Below are positions 1 to 9,098 of a DNA stretch of 64,000 bases, piece after piece (position 1 is the first letter of the stretch; the number at the start of each line of letters is the position of its first letter). The DNA lies in NCBI RefSeq assembly GCF_003544915.1, contig NZ_CP032097.1:2294001-2358000 (forward strand), read 5' to 3'. The notes under the pieces were generated by a model. That model saw only the letters and a list, made by a program, of their open reading frames with translations, made no database searches and was not told where the DNA came from. Origin of the DNA: Arcobacter ellisii. Lineage in GTDB: Bacteria; Campylobacterota; Campylobacteria; Campylobacterales; Arcobacteraceae. The position numbers were made by a program, and so were the translations under genes.

Positions 1-756
1 AGAGAAGTTGGAAGACAAACTATTAAAGAAGTTTATAAAGATAGTGGTTCTAAATTTGGGGAAAGTGAAAGAGTTTTAAGAATTAATAATCTTGGAACTG
101 AAGATCTTAAAAAAGATTTAGAACTTGCTCGTGAAATTGAAATTGATGGTTTATTATTCTCTAAAATCCAAACAAAAGAGGATGTTTTAGAAGCAGTTAA
201 ACTAATTGAAGAGATTAATCCTAATCTAACTTTAATGATTATGATTGAAACTCCATTATCAGTTTTAAATATTCATGAGATTTGTGCAGCTAGTCCTAAA
301 GTTGAAGTTGTAGTTGTTGGTTCAAACAAACTTGCAAATAGACTTCAAATTGATATCAAAAAAGGTTCAAAAGCGATGTTTAATTACTTATCGCAAATTG
401 CACTTGCATCTAAAGCATATGGAAAAACTGTAATTGATGGACCACACTTTGATGTTCATGATGAATTTGCTTGTGAAGATTCAACAAAAGATGCATTTAA
501 TTTAGGATTTGATGGTAAATCATTAATTCATCCAATTCAAATTGAATATATCAATGATATTTTCACTCCAAAACAATCTGAAGTTGAAGATTATGAAAAT
601 ATGATTGCAAAATATGAAGAAGCTGCAAAAGAAGGGAAAGAAGTTATTTTACATAATAATAGATTAGTTGACTCTTCTAAAATTAAATGGGCAAGAAAAA
701 TGATTACATTGTATGAAACATACAAATCATTAGGTCAAAATTTATTTGGTAAATAA
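1..756 (+). CDS. CitE-like HpcH/HpaI aldolase family protein, 5' partial (Mcl2-like)
   Basis: The reading frame is open from the first base, so the start lies outside the window. The visible 251 residues are the C-terminal part of a CitE/HpcH-type TIM barrel: an MIETP motif carrying the usual metal-ligand Glu, an IDGPHFD segment, and a GFDGKSLIHPIQIE segment followed by a helical tail. From memory these fit CitE-like malyl-CoA thioesterases/lyases (Mcl2 type) better than citrate lyase itself, and no citrate lyase CitD/CitF partner is visible. Where relatives read GTNDLA this protein has GSNKLA, with Lys replacing Asp, which could alter activity. The stop overlaps the ribosome-binding region of the MaoC gene, so the two are probably co-transcribed. 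Substrate is inferred, not shown. Confidence 0.8.
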   Translation, partial: REVGRQTIKEVYKDSGSKFGESERVLRINNLGTEDLKKDLELAREIEIDGLLFSKIQTKEDVLEAVKLIEEINPNLTLMIMIETPLSVLNIHEICAASPKVEVVVVGSNKLANRLQIDIKKGSKAMFNYLSQIALASKAYGKTVIDGPHFDVHDEFACEDSTKDAFNLGFDGKSLIHPIQIEYINDIFTPKQSEVEDYENMIAKYEEAAKEGKEVILHNNRLVDSSKIKWARKMITLYETYKSLGQNLFGK

Positions 757-766
757 GGAGTTTAAT

Positions 767-1825
767 TTGTCTAAGATAAATATGGGTAATTTTTTTGAAG
801 ATTTTTCAATCGGTCAAAAAATAGTTCATCCACTTCCTAGAACAATAAGCGAAGGAGATGTATCTTTATACATCGCTTTCACTGGTTCTAGATTTGCCCT
901 ACACTCTTCTGATGTAGTTGCAATTGAGATGGGATATGATAAAAGACCAATTGATGATATTTTAATGTTCCATTTAACATTTGGAAAATCTGTACAAGAT
1001 ATCTCTTTAAATGCAATTGCAAATTTAGGATATGCAGAAATGGCTTTCCCAAATCCTGTATATGTTGGCGATACAGTAAGTATGACTTCAACTGTTATTG
1101 GATTAAAAGAGAATTCAAATGGTAAAAGTGGAGTTGTTTATGTTCACTCTGTTGGTGTAAATCAAAATGGTGCTGTTGTACTTGATTTCAAAAGATGGGT
1201 AATGGTTCATAAAAAAGACCACTCTAATTTAAGTGGTGTTAATGAAGTTCCAACTTTTGCAAAAACAACACCTATTTCACAAATTAATATTCCAACTATT
1301 AAATGTGTTGATACAGATTCAACTGGTGGAAAATATTTCTTTGAAGATTATGTTGAAGGTGAAAGATTAGACCATCCAGAGGGAATTACAGTTGATAATA
1401 GTGACCATACATTAGCTACTAAGTTATATCAAAACAATGCAAAAGTACATTTTAATGACCATATGATGAAAAGTACACCAATGGGTCAAAGATTGATGTA
1501 TGGTGGAATCATTATTTCAATGGCAAGAGCTATTTCATTTAATGGTTTACAAAATGCTCAATGGGTATGTGCTATAAATAGTGGAGCTCATGCAAACCCT
1601 ACATATGCAGGTGATACTATTTATGCTTATACTGAAATTTTAGAAAAAATTGAAGTAAATAGAGATGATATTGGATTATTAAGAGTTAGAACTATTGGTT
1701 TAAAAAATCAAACTCCTAAAGAAACTCCAACTCCAAAAAGTGAAGATGGTAAATATTTACCAAATGTTGTACTTGATTTAGATTACACTATTGTAATTCC
1801 AAAAAAAGTTACTGAAAAGAAATAA
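767..1825 (+). CDS. Double-hotdog MaoC family hydratase (mesaconyl-CoA hydratase-like)
   Basis: This 352-residue protein has two MaoC/hotdog modules in tandem; each opens with a similar motif, FFEDF at residues 9-13 and FFEDY at 191-195. Length and duplication match Mch, which interconverts mesaconyl-CoA and beta-methylmalyl-CoA, and a CitE-like gene on each side supports that role. TTG at 767 is the preferred start because GGAG lies at 757-760, seven bases upstream. An in-frame TTG at 746 would sit upstream of this ribosome-binding site, and an ATG at 782 is a weaker alternative. Other CoA-ester hydratases share the fold, so the substrate is an inference from context. Confidence 0.75.
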   Translation: MSKINMGNFFEDFSIGQKIVHPLPRTISEGDVSLYIAFTGSRFALHSSDVVAIEMGYDKRPIDDILMFHLTFGKSVQDISLNAIANLGYAEMAFPNPVYVGDTVSMTSTVIGLKENSNGKSGVVYVHSVGVNQNGAVVLDFKRWVMVHKKDHSNLSGVNEVPTFAKTTPISQINIPTIKCVDTDSTGGKYFFEDYVEGERLDHPEGITVDNSDHTLATKLYQNNAKVHFNDHMMKSTPMGQRLMYGGIIISMARAISFNGLQNAQWVCAINSGAHANPTYAGDTIYAYTEILEKIEVNRDDIGLLRVRTIGLKNQTPKETPTPKSEDGKYLPNVVLDLDYTIVIPKKVTEKK

Positions 1826-1857
1826 AACAAATTTAATTTTAACAAAAAGGAAAAAAT

Positions 1858-2841
1858 ATGACACACCCAAGCGAAGCTTTATTTGAAAATGGTAAATCTT
1901 TACCAATTATCCCAACTTGTGAACACTTTGCAGGAAGCGAAAAGCTAATCCTAAAAGGTTTTGAAATGCAAAAAAAACTTGGACCTGTTTTTGATATTAC
2001 TTGTGATTGTGAAGATGGTGCTGAAACTGGTAAAGAAGTTGAACATGCTCAAATGATCGTAAGAGTTGTTAATTCTGATGAAAATCCTTATGCAATGGCT
2101 GGAACTAGAATTCATGACCATTCACACCCAGATTGGAGACAAGATGTTGATATTTTAGTTCCAGGTGCTGGAGAAAAATTAGCATATATCACATTACCAA
2201 AATCAACTTGTTATGAAGATGCAAAAACTCAAATTGAGTACATTCAAAAAGTGGCAAAAGAAGCTGGAATTTCAAGAGAAATCCCAATTCACGTATTAAT
2301 TGAAACTCATGGTGCATTACAAGATGTAGAAAAAATTGCTACATTACCATGGTTACAAGTTTTAGATTTCGGATTAATGGATTTCGTTTCTGGATACCAA
2401 GGAGCAATTCCAGCAATTAACATGAGAAGTCCAGGTCAATTTGATCACAGATTAATTGGAGCTGCAAAAGCTAGAGTTGCACAAGCAGCTATCCAAAATA
2501 AAGTTATTCCTGCACACAACGTAACTTTAGATTTAAAAAACCCATACCAAACTTATAAAGATGCTGAAAGAGCTAGAAATGAGTTCGGATTCATGAGAAT
2601 GTGGTCTATTTACCCAACACAAGTACAAGCAATCGTTGATGCAATGAAACCAGATTTTACAGAATTAGAAGCTGCTCAACACATCTTAATCAAAGCTCAA
2701 GATGCTGAGTGGGGACCAATCCAATATGATGGTGAGTTACACGATAGAGCAACTTATAGATATTTCTGGGAATTAGTTCAAAGAGCTAAATTCTCTGGTG
2801 CTAAATTAATGGAAGAGACTGAAAAAAGATTCTTCGCTTAA
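1858..2841 (+). CDS. CitE-like CoA-ester lyase (malyl-CoA/beta-methylmalyl-CoA lyase-like)
   Basis: This full-length 327-residue HpcH/HpaI-CitE family member carries the expected Mg-binding acidic residues: the CDCEDG motif near residue 50 and the LIETHG motif near 150. Family members cleave (3S)-malyl-CoA or beta-methylmalyl-CoA into glyoxylate plus acetyl- or propionyl-CoA, or act on citramalyl-CoA. It follows the MaoC gene by 32 bases and has a clear AAAGG ribosome-binding site. A hairpin terminator ends the unit. The sequence differs clearly from the upstream CitE-like protein, so the two are paralogues rather than a recent duplication. The exact substrate cannot be fixed from sequence alone. 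Confidence 0.8.
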   Translation: MTHPSEALFENGKSLPIIPTCEHFAGSEKLILKGFEMQKKLGPVFDITCDCEDGAETGKEVEHAQMIVRVVNSDENPYAMAGTRIHDHSHPDWRQDVDILVPGAGEKLAYITLPKSTCYEDAKTQIEYIQKVAKEAGISREIPIHVLIETHGALQDVEKIATLPWLQVLDFGLMDFVSGYQGAIPAINMRSPGQFDHRLIGAAKARVAQAAIQNKVIPAHNVTLDLKNPYQTYKDAERARNEFGFMRMWSIYPTQVQAIVDAMKPDFTELEAAQHILIKAQDAEWGPIQYDGELHDRATYRYFWELVQRAKFSGAKLMEETEKRFFA

Positions 2842-2854
2842 TATTTTAAACATT

Positions 2855-2887
2855 AGCCCTTATGGGGCTTTTGTTTCTTTTTTAAAC
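2855..2887 (+). terminator. Rho-independent terminator after the CitE/MaoC operon
   Basis: AGCCC (2855-2859), loop TTATG and GGGCT (2865-2869) form a short GC stem followed by a T-rich tract running to about 2883. It separates the CoA-ester module from the fumarase gene. Confidence 0.75.
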
Positions 2888-2991
2888 AAACAATTTCTAC
2901 ATAAATTTTCAAGTATATCAAAACTAAACACTTTTTATAAATATTCACTTTTTTATTAGTTTAAAAAAGTCTATTTTCATAAGTGCATTGG

Positions 2992-3022
2992 TATAATTGT
3001 TGAATTTCTAAGCAAAAAGGAA
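2992..3022 (+). promoter_or_regulatory. Promoter -10 and ribosome-binding site of the fumarase gene
   Basis: TATAAT at 2992-2997 is preceded by TTGG and lies 29 bases before the ATG at 3027. AAAGGA at 3016-3021 is the ribosome-binding site. No convincing -35 box is visible, which is common in Campylobacterota. It implies separate transcription of the fumarase from the upstream unit. Confidence 0.6.
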
Positions 3023-3026
3023 AAAA

Positions 3027-4520
3027 ATGAGCAAAAAAATTACAGAACAAGATATTATAGACTCAGTTGCTTCAGCATGTCAATATATTTCGTTTTACCA
3101 TCCTGAAGATTTCGTAAAAGGAATGGTTGAGGCGTATGAAAAAGAACAATCTGAATCAGCTAAAAATGCAATTGGACAAATTTTAATTAACTCTAAAATG
3201 TGTGCAATGGGACACAGACCACTTTGTCAAGATACAGGAAGTGTTAATATTTTTGTAAGAGTTGGATTAAAAGCTAACTTAGATATTACAAAAAATTTAG
3301 AAGATTTATTAAATGAAGGTGTAGCTAAAGGTTATACAGACCCTGATAATACTTTAAGATATTCAGTTGTTGCTGATCCAGCAGGGAAAAGAACAAACAC
3401 AAAAAACAATACTCCAGCAGTTATCCATGTTACAGTTGATAATTCTGATGAATTAGATATCACAGTTGCAGCTAAAGGTGGAGGAAGTGAAAATAAATCT
3501 AAATTTGCTGTATTAAATCCTTCTGATTCAATTTATGACTGGGTTATGGCTAATGTAAGAGAAATGGGAGCTGGATGGTGTCCTCCAGGAATTTTAGGAA
3601 TCGGAATTGGTGGAAATCCAGAAAAAGCAATGCTTTTAGCAAAAGAGTCTTTAATGGGTCATGTTGATATTCATGAGCTACAAGCAAGAGGTCCTCAAAA
3701 TGCTTTAGAAGAATTAAGATTAAAACTTTATGAAGATATCAATAAAGTTGGAATTGGTGCACAAGGTTTAGGAGGGTTAACAACTGTTTTAGATGTTAAA
3801 ATCTTAGATTATCCTTGTCACGCAGCTTCATTACCAGTTGCTATGATTCCAAACTGTGCAGCAACAAGACACATTCACTTTAAATTAAAAGGTGATGGAC
3901 CAGCTGTATTTAAAAAACCATCTTTAGATTTATGGCCAGATATCAAACTTCCAATGGATACTATTAAAAGAGTAAACATTGCTGATTTAACAAAAGAGAA
4001 CTTATCTCAATTCAAATCAGGAGATACTTTATTATTATCAGGAAAAATTTTAACAGCAAGAGATGCTGCTCATAAAAAAATCGTTGAGTACAAAAATGCT
4101 GGAAAACCACTTCCAAATGGTGTTGACTTAAAAGATAAATTTATCTACTACGTTGGACCAGTTGATCCAGTTAGAGATGAAGTAGTAGGACCAGCAGGAC
4201 CAACAACATCTACAAGAATGGATAAATTTACTAAAGATATGATGGAAATCGGTATCATGGGTATGATTGGTAAAGCTGAAAGAAAACAACCAACAATTGA
4301 TTTAATTAAAGAGTACAAATCTATTTATTTAATTGCAACTGGTGGAGCAGCTTACTTAATTTCTCAATCAATCAAAGGTGCAAAAACTTTAGCATTTGAA
4401 GAACTAGGTATGGAAGCAATTTACGAATTTGAAGTTGAAGATATGCCAGTTACTGTTGCTGTTGATACAGAAGGAAATTCTATTCATACAACAGGTCCAG
4501 CTAAATGGAGAACAATCTAA
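3027..4520 (+). CDS. Class I (Fe-S) fumarate hydratase, single chain
   Basis: This 497-residue enzyme joins the alpha and beta parts of class I fumarases. The three probable [4Fe-4S] ligands are C67 (PLCQDTG), C185 (GWCPPG) and C277 (PNCAATRH). The C-terminal beta part carries the TARDAAH motif near 343-349 and GPAGPTTSTRMD near 389-400. It should catalyse reversible hydration of fumarate to malate in the TCA cycle. Some class I fumarases also hydrate mesaconate to citramalate, a possibility raised by the neighbouring CoA-ester genes. The gene has its own promoter and a hairpin after the stop. Fumarase activity is highly likely; mesaconase activity is speculative. Confidence 0.93.
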   Translation: MSKKITEQDIIDSVASACQYISFYHPEDFVKGMVEAYEKEQSESAKNAIGQILINSKMCAMGHRPLCQDTGSVNIFVRVGLKANLDITKNLEDLLNEGVAKGYTDPDNTLRYSVVADPAGKRTNTKNNTPAVIHVTVDNSDELDITVAAKGGGSENKSKFAVLNPSDSIYDWVMANVREMGAGWCPPGILGIGIGGNPEKAMLLAKESLMGHVDIHELQARGPQNALEELRLKLYEDINKVGIGAQGLGGLTTVLDVKILDYPCHAASLPVAMIPNCAATRHIHFKLKGDGPAVFKKPSLDLWPDIKLPMDTIKRVNIADLTKENLSQFKSGDTLLLSGKILTARDAAHKKIVEYKNAGKPLPNGVDLKDKFIYYVGPVDPVRDEVVGPAGPTTSTRMDKFTKDMMEIGIMGMIGKAERKQPTIDLIKEYKSIYLIATGGAAYLISQSIKGAKTLAFEELGMEAIYEFEVEDMPVTVAVDTEGNSIHTTGPAKWRTI

Positions 4521-4526
4521 TCTAAT

Positions 4527-4550
4527 TTACAAAGGGGCTACCCTTTGTAA
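4527..4550 (+). terminator. Hairpin after the fumarase gene
   Basis: A perfect 10-bp stem, TTACAAAGGG (4527-4536) and CCCTTTGTAA (4541-4550), closes a GCTA loop seven bases after the stop codon. The following tract (CACTTTCC) is poor in T, so it could act as an RNA-stabilising hairpin rather than an intrinsic terminator. Confidence 0.55.
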
Positions 4551-4595
4551 CACTTTCCTAAAATAATCCTTAGGCTAACAAACTATATTTCTTTT

Positions 4596-4623
4596 TTGAC
4601 TTTTTCAAGACCAACTTTATGCT
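4596..4623 (+). promoter_or_regulatory. Sigma-70-type promoter upstream of the DUF5718-like gene
   Basis: TTGACT (4596-4601) and TATGCT (4618-4623) are separated by 16 bases. The predicted start site leaves a leader of about 30 bases before the ATG at 4660. The -10 box is imperfect. Confidence 0.5.
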
Positions 4624-4659
4624 ATTGTTCCGTCCAAAGAAAATATTATAGGAAATAAT

Positions 4660-5499
4660 ATGAATTTATTAGAAGATTTAAAAGACTATTTAGGCTTTGC
4701 AGTTGCAGGAAACTTTGCAAATCACTTAGGTGAAGCTGGAGAAGCCGATGAATTTTCTGTAATAAAAACAAAAGAAAAAGATGCACCAAAAGGGATGTTC
4801 CCTTTTTATATAAAAGGACATAATAGTTTTTTAGGAACATATCCAATTTGTGATGAAATTATTTTAACTCATGGTAGAGAAAAAGATAATTTACAAGTTG
4901 AAGCTGAAGTTGCATTAATCTGCGATTTTATTTATGAAAATGATAAAGTTATTGATATAGTACCAAAATATTTTTCGGCATTTAATGACTGTTCAATTAG
5001 AATTCAAGATGGAAACAAACTTAGTACGAAAAAAAACTGGGGAACAAATACAAAAGGAATTTCTCAAGACCTTATAGAAATTGATAATTTCACAGAAAAA
5101 GGTATTTTGAGTAAATATCATATCTCTTCATTTATAAAAAGAGATGGTATTGTTTATGATTATGGAACTACAAGTGCCGTAAAATCATATAGTTATTTCT
5201 TTAATCAATTAAAAGATTGGATGATTGAAAAATTAAATACTCAAGAAGATTGTGGACCACTTGAAGAGTTAACTCAATTCTTAAAAGTTGCAGCTAAAGA
5301 TGCAAAAGGTATTTTAATAGCTGCAGGTGCAACAGCATATACGGAGTTTGGAAAACATAACTTTCTAAAAAAAGGTGATGAGATTTTTGTTTATGTTTAT
5401 AATGCTCACGCACATAGTTTTAATGATATTATGAATGATATGTGTGGAATGGATACTTATTTAGGTCAGTGTTCAAAACTTCATCAAATAGTTCAATAA
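4660..5499 (+). CDS. DUF5718-like conserved protein (FAH-like features)
   Basis: This 279-residue soluble protein has no signal peptide or membrane segment. I recognise it as resembling the DUF5718 family seen in Campylobacterota. Some segments recall fumarylacetoacetate hydrolase proteins: AVAGNFANHLGEAG near the N-terminus, an acidic VEAEVAL motif, and FSAFNDCSIR in the middle. These suggest a FAH-type fold, but I cannot confirm metal ligands or a substrate. It has its own promoter and a shared bidirectional terminator with the chemoreceptor facing it. No function should be assigned beyond possible hydrolase-fold membership. Confidence 0.7.
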   Translation: MNLLEDLKDYLGFAVAGNFANHLGEAGEADEFSVIKTKEKDAPKGMFPFYIKGHNSFLGTYPICDEIILTHGREKDNLQVEAEVALICDFIYENDKVIDIVPKYFSAFNDCSIRIQDGNKLSTKKNWGTNTKGISQDLIEIDNFTEKGILSKYHISSFIKRDGIVYDYGTTSAVKSYSYFFNQLKDWMIEKLNTQEDCGPLEELTQFLKVAAKDAKGILIAAGATAYTEFGKHNFLKKGDEIFVYVYNAHAHSFNDIMNDMCGMDTYLGQCSKLHQIVQ

Positions 5500-5521
5500 A
5501 AGATAGATTTTCTATCTTTTA
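5497..5521. terminator. Bidirectional terminator between DUF5718-like gene and chemoreceptor
   Basis: A perfect 11-bp inverted repeat, TAAAAGATAGA (5497-5507) and TCTATCTTTTA (5511-5521), has a TTT loop and includes the stop codons of both convergent genes. A/T-rich arms give T tracts on both strands. Confidence 0.75.
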
Positions 5522-8433
5522 TTAGATTTTGCTTCAATATATAAAATATCATTTAAACTATCAAATACTTTTATAGTTCCTTCTTCAATTTCACTTGCTG
5601 TTTTTCGTAAATGTTGATTCTCTGCTTTAGTTGCATTTTTAGTCATATATTCTTGAACTTTTTTATGTACATTTTCATGGTTTTGTTTTAAATTATTCCA
5701 CTCTTTAACTTTTGTAAACTCTTCATTTTTAGCTTCACAAGAACTAATCCATTTTCCTAAATTACAAGATTTACAATCAACAACTGTACAATTTTCAAAA
5801 CTATCTAAAGTTTTAAAATAACTCTTTTTAAAATTTATATGGTCATTTTTATATTTTGAAATCTCTTTCATCAAATTGATATTTTCAACCATTTCATAAT
5901 ATTTTTCATCAATTTTTGACAAAGATGTTATCTCTAACAATCTACTAGAGAGTTTTGAAACTTCACTTGATAAAATATCAATATTTGAAGCCGTCATTGC
6001 ATTTTTTTGAGTTGCACTATCTAATCTTGAAATAGTGTCATTTATTTGAATAATTCCACTCTCTTGCTCTTTACTAAATTGAGTTACACTATCTATAATC
6101 TCTTTTGTTTGAGAGATTTTTGATGTAAGATTTTCATAACCTTTTATCATATCATCAGCGATAACTTTTCCTTCGTTAGATTTTAAACTTGCACTTTCAA
6201 CTAAAGTTTTAATCTCTCTTGCGGCATCTGCACTTCTACTTGCTAAATTTCTAACTTCTGCTGCAACAACTGCAAATCCTTTTCCAGCTTCTCCAGCAGT
6301 TGCTGCTTCAACTGCTGCGTTTAAAGATAAAATATTTGTTTGGAAAGCTATTTGGTCAATTACTGTGATTGCTTCATTTATAGCTTTTACTTTTTCATTT
6401 ATCTCATCCATTGATAAAGAAGTCTTTTTAGCTGCCTTACTTCCATGTGTTGAAGCATCATTTAACTCATCAGCAATTTGTAACATTTGATTCATATTTG
6501 CATTATTATTTTTAATATTTGCAGTAATTTGTTCAAGTGCAGCTGAACTTTGTTCAAGAGAACTTGCTTGTTCTGTTGATGAAATAGCCAATTCATTTGA
6601 AGAGTTTGCTAAAACTTTTGTATTTTTTTCTAAATCATTTCCAGCATTTGTAATCATTGCAATTAATTCAGAAGAAGATTGTCCTAAAAGAACTGTTGAA
6701 GAACAAAGTGTTCCAAAATCTCCATACATTCCCCTTGTATGAACTTCATCTAATCTATATTTATAATTTCCTTGAGAATAATTATTTAACAAGATATTTA
6801 AACTATCAATTTTTAATTTAGTTCTATTTATCATTTTATTTATGATTTCAACTAAAGAAGCTAACTCTTTTGATGAAGCTTTTGTTTTTATAGAATATTC
6901 AAAGAAACCATTATTTACTTTTTCTATAATATCAGTAATTTCAATAACTACTTTTTTGTCATTTTCCATTATTTTTTCAATTTTTTCAACTTGAATATTC
7001 ATATTTTGAGTCATTAAAGCAAACTCATCTTTTCCTTCCATTTGATTTAATCTAATTTCATCTTTTTCTCTCATCGAATAAGAGAAAAATTCATCTAAAT
7101 TATCTTGGAATTTTTTTATAGAACTTGAGATTTTATTTGTCATTAAAGTAATTACAATAAATAAAATTACAATCATCGCTAATAATATTAATAAGAACAT
7201 TATCACTTGATTATCTAAAGTTGAAACATTTGATTTAATATCCATTATCATATCATCAACAATTTGAGTCTTTATTTTTTCTAAAGAATCTATTCTTTTA
7301 GAAGATACTTCTTCCCATTTAGAACCATTTGAACCATAGATATTTTTTGATAAAGTTTCTATTGCTCTTAAAGTCTTTAAATCCATCTCTTTTGTTTCAT
7401 TTAATTCATTATTATCATATGCTTTTGCCATATAATTATCTATTGTTGATTCAATTATATTTAATAATTCAATCTCTTCTTTTGAAACACCTTCTAATCT
7501 TTTATACTCTTTTACTGCTCTTGAAATTTTTGTATGACTTTTTTGAATTTTATTTAAAAGATTTTCATCTTGATTTATCACAAAGTCTTTATAAAAATGA
7601 ATTAATCCACCAAATCCTAATGCTTCTTTTATTGAAGATAATAAAACATCTTTTTCAACTTTTGATACCAACACTCCTCTAAACTTATCAACTTCTTTAA
7701 AACTCTCTGTTTGAGCTTCATTTTTTAATAACTCAAGTTCTTTTAGAGTTAGATTTTTTATTAATACTTCAATATAAGCATTTTGAGATGCCACATAAGA
7801 TATAAAATCATTATAATTGCTATTTGTAATAGAACTATGTTCAAAAATATTTTTTACAATATTTTTTTCACTATAAGATTTTTCAATTACATTTACTAAA
7901 GATACATAAGCTTGTGAAGATTTAGATAACTCTTTGCTATTTGAATAAATTAATAAATCATCAAAAAATGAGATTAAATTTAAACAATTTTTATCATAAT
8001 AACTAACTAAATCACTTATACTGATTTTTAAATCAATAACTTTTTTTCTATTTTCTGCTAAGGCTTCTAAATCTTTTTTATACAAATTTATTTTTTCTAA
8101 TAGATTTTTATCATCTTTTATCAGTTTAAAACTCTCTATAAAAGTATTTAGTAATTGTAGATTTTCATCACTATTTTTAATTTGAGTTAATAGTTCATCT
8201 TTTTTATTTTTTCCATAACTGTTCAAATACAATATTGATAGTTCTCTCTCTTTTTGAAAACTGGTTAATAAAGTAGAAATTTTAACAGTAAATTCAATAT
8301 AACTGGAAGTTCTAGCCATATTTCTCTCTTTCTCAATTTTTGTTGAGATTAGAATAGAAGATAGAATAAATATTGTAATTAAAGGTAAAAGCAATATTAA
8401 TAATATCTTATTTTTTAGTTTTAGATTATTCAT
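5512..8433 (-). CDS. Methyl-accepting chemotaxis protein, NIT-like sensor plus CZB domain
   Basis: This 973-residue chemoreceptor has a first membrane helix at about residues 9-30 and a long all-helical periplasmic region (about 35-405). That region carries a [11 protein letters not shown] motif near 60-70, typical of NIT nitrate/nitrite-sensing domains. A second membrane helix spans about 411-431. The cytoplasmic signalling domain has its conserved tip at about 690-735 ([21 protein letters not shown]). The C-terminus is a CZB zinc-binding domain with probable ligands H865, C890, H919 and H923, around the CNLGKW motif. It should feed CheA; CZB domains respond to zinc or hypochlorous acid in other bacteria. 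There is no C-terminal CheR tether peptide. The ligand is unknown. Confidence 0.93.
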   Translation of the reverse strand: MNNLKLKNKILLILLLPLITIFILSSILISTKIEKERNMARTSSYIEFTVKISTLLTSFQKERELSILYLNSYGKNKKDELLTQIKNSDENLQLLNTFIESFKLIKDDKNLLEKINLYKKDLEALAENRKKVIDLKISISDLVSYYDKNCLNLISFFDDLLIYSNSKELSKSSQAYVSLVNVIEKSYSEKNIVKNIFEHSSITNSNYNDFISYVASQNAYIEVLIKNLTLKELELLKNEAQTESFKEVDKFRGVLVSKVEKDVLLSSIKEALGFGGLIHFYKDFVINQDENLLNKIQKSHTKISRAVKEYKRLEGVSKEEIELLNIIESTIDNYMAKAYDNNELNETKEMDLKTLRAIETLSKNIYGSNGSKWEEVSSKRIDSLEKIKTQIVDDMIMDIKSNVSTLDNQVIMFLLILLAMIVILFIVITLMTNKISSSIKKFQDNLDEFFSYSMREKDEIRLNQMEGKDEFALMTQNMNIQVEKIEKIMENDKKVVIEITDIIEKVNNGFFEYSIKTKASSKELASLVEIINKMINRTKLKIDSLNILLNNYSQGNYKYRLDEVHTRGMYGDFGTLCSSTVLLGQSSSELIAMITNAGNDLEKNTKVLANSSNELAISSTEQASSLEQSSAALEQITANIKNNNANMNQMLQIADELNDASTHGSKAAKKTSLSMDEINEKVKAINEAITVIDQIAFQTNILSLNAAVEAATAGEAGKGFAVVAAEVRNLASRSADAAREIKTLVESASLKSNEGKVIADDMIKGYENLTSKISQTKEIIDSVTQFSKEQESGIIQINDTISRLDSATQKNAMTASNIDILSSEVSKLSSRLLEITSLSKIDEKYYEMVENINLMKEISKYKNDHINFKKSYFKTLDSFENCTVVDCKSCNLGKWISSCEAKNEEFTKVKEWNNLKQNHENVHKKVQEYMTKNATKAENQHLRKTASEIEEGTIKVFDSLNDILYIEAKSNKR

Positions 8434-8601
8434 TTTTTCTCCAAAAGATTATCTTCTTGGAAATATATTCTTTATTATTTGAATAAAAGGTTATGTGTAT
8501 AAAGCTTGTAACCAAGCTGTAATTTACGAATTATTTTTTAATTATTTTTTCTTTTTTAATTATAAACTCTATTATTTTATTATCAATAAAGTTCTTTTAA
8601 T

Positions 8602-8625
8602 TATAATTCTAAAAAATTATAAAGG
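8602..8625 (+). promoter_or_regulatory. Promoter -10 and ribosome-binding site of mscL
   Basis: TATAAT at 8602-8607 lies 26 bases ahead of the ATG at 8633, and AAAGGA (8621-8626) is well placed. The upstream 80 bases are almost pure A/T, typical of a leaderless -35 promoter here. Confidence 0.55.
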
Positions 8626-8632
8626 ATTAAAA

Positions 8633-9064
8633 ATGCTAAAAGAATTTAGAGATTTTCTTATAAAAGGAAATGTTGTAGATATGGCTGTTGGATTTATTTT
8701 TGGAGCAGCTTTTGCAACACTTATAAAATCACTTGTTACAAATATCATTATGCCTCCAATTGGATTATTACTTGGAAGAGTAGATTTTTCACAACTATTC
8801 ATCTCTTTAGATGGTATCTCATATGCAACACTTGCCGATTTAGAAAAAGTTGGAGCACCTGCAATTAAAATTGGAGTATTTTTAAATGATACAATTTCAT
8901 TTATTATTTTAGGTTTTGTGATGTTTATGTTTATAAAATCTTATAATAAATTAAAAAAAGAGGAAATAAAACCAGCACCTACAACAAAAGTTTGTAGTGA
9001 TTGTGCAATGGGAATTCCTGTTGCAGCAAAAAAATGTGGACACTGCGGTAATACAGCCGTATAA
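8633..9064 (+). CDS. mscL: Large-conductance mechanosensitive channel MscL with C-terminal zinc ribbon
   Basis: From the ATG at 8633 the protein has 143 residues. It starts MLKEFRDFLIKGNVVDMAVG, the classic MscL N-terminal helix and TM1 sequence. A periplasmic loop and TM2 (about 78-100, ISFIILGFVMFMFI) follow. The frame extends upstream to 8495 but that part lacks coding character, and AAAGGA precedes the ATG at 8633. After a KKEE linker, the C-terminus ends in a CSDC...CGHC zinc-ribbon pair, not present in E. coli MscL. Its role is osmotic-shock relief in the inner membrane. Transcription converges with the flavin reductase gene on a shared terminator. Confidence 0.93.
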   Translation: MLKEFRDFLIKGNVVDMAVGFIFGAAFATLIKSLVTNIIMPPIGLLLGRVDFSQLFISLDGISYATLADLEKVGAPAIKIGVFLNDTISFIILGFVMFMFIKSYNKLKKEEIKPAPTTKVCSDCAMGIPVAAKKCGHCGNTAV

Positions 9065-9072
9065 AAACTAGA

Positions 9073-9098
9073 AATTAAAAGGCAAAAGCCTTTTAATT
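9073..9098. terminator. Bidirectional terminator closing mscL and the long minus-strand run
   Basis: AATTAAAAGGC (9073-9083), loop AAAA and GCCTTTTAATT (9088-9098) form a perfect 11-bp stem with A/T flanks on both sides. It is the first strong terminator met by minus-strand transcription coming from 45.4 kb. Confidence 0.8.

Noticed and set aside
1-2841. Citrate lyase operon
   Set aside because: CitE-like proteins are present but no CitC, CitD, CitF or CitX/G is visible; the MaoC neighbour suggests another CoA-ester pathway.
7329-7682. Open frames on the opposite strand of real genes (for example inside the first chemoreceptor gene)
   Set aside because: They lack ribosome-binding sites and recognisable domains, are Leu/Tyr/Ile-biased mirrors of AT-rich coding sequence, and fully overlap well-supported genes.
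8495-8632. N-terminal extension of MscL
   Set aside because: The extension is A/T-rich noise; the ribosome-binding site and the conserved MscL N-terminus fix the start at 8633.
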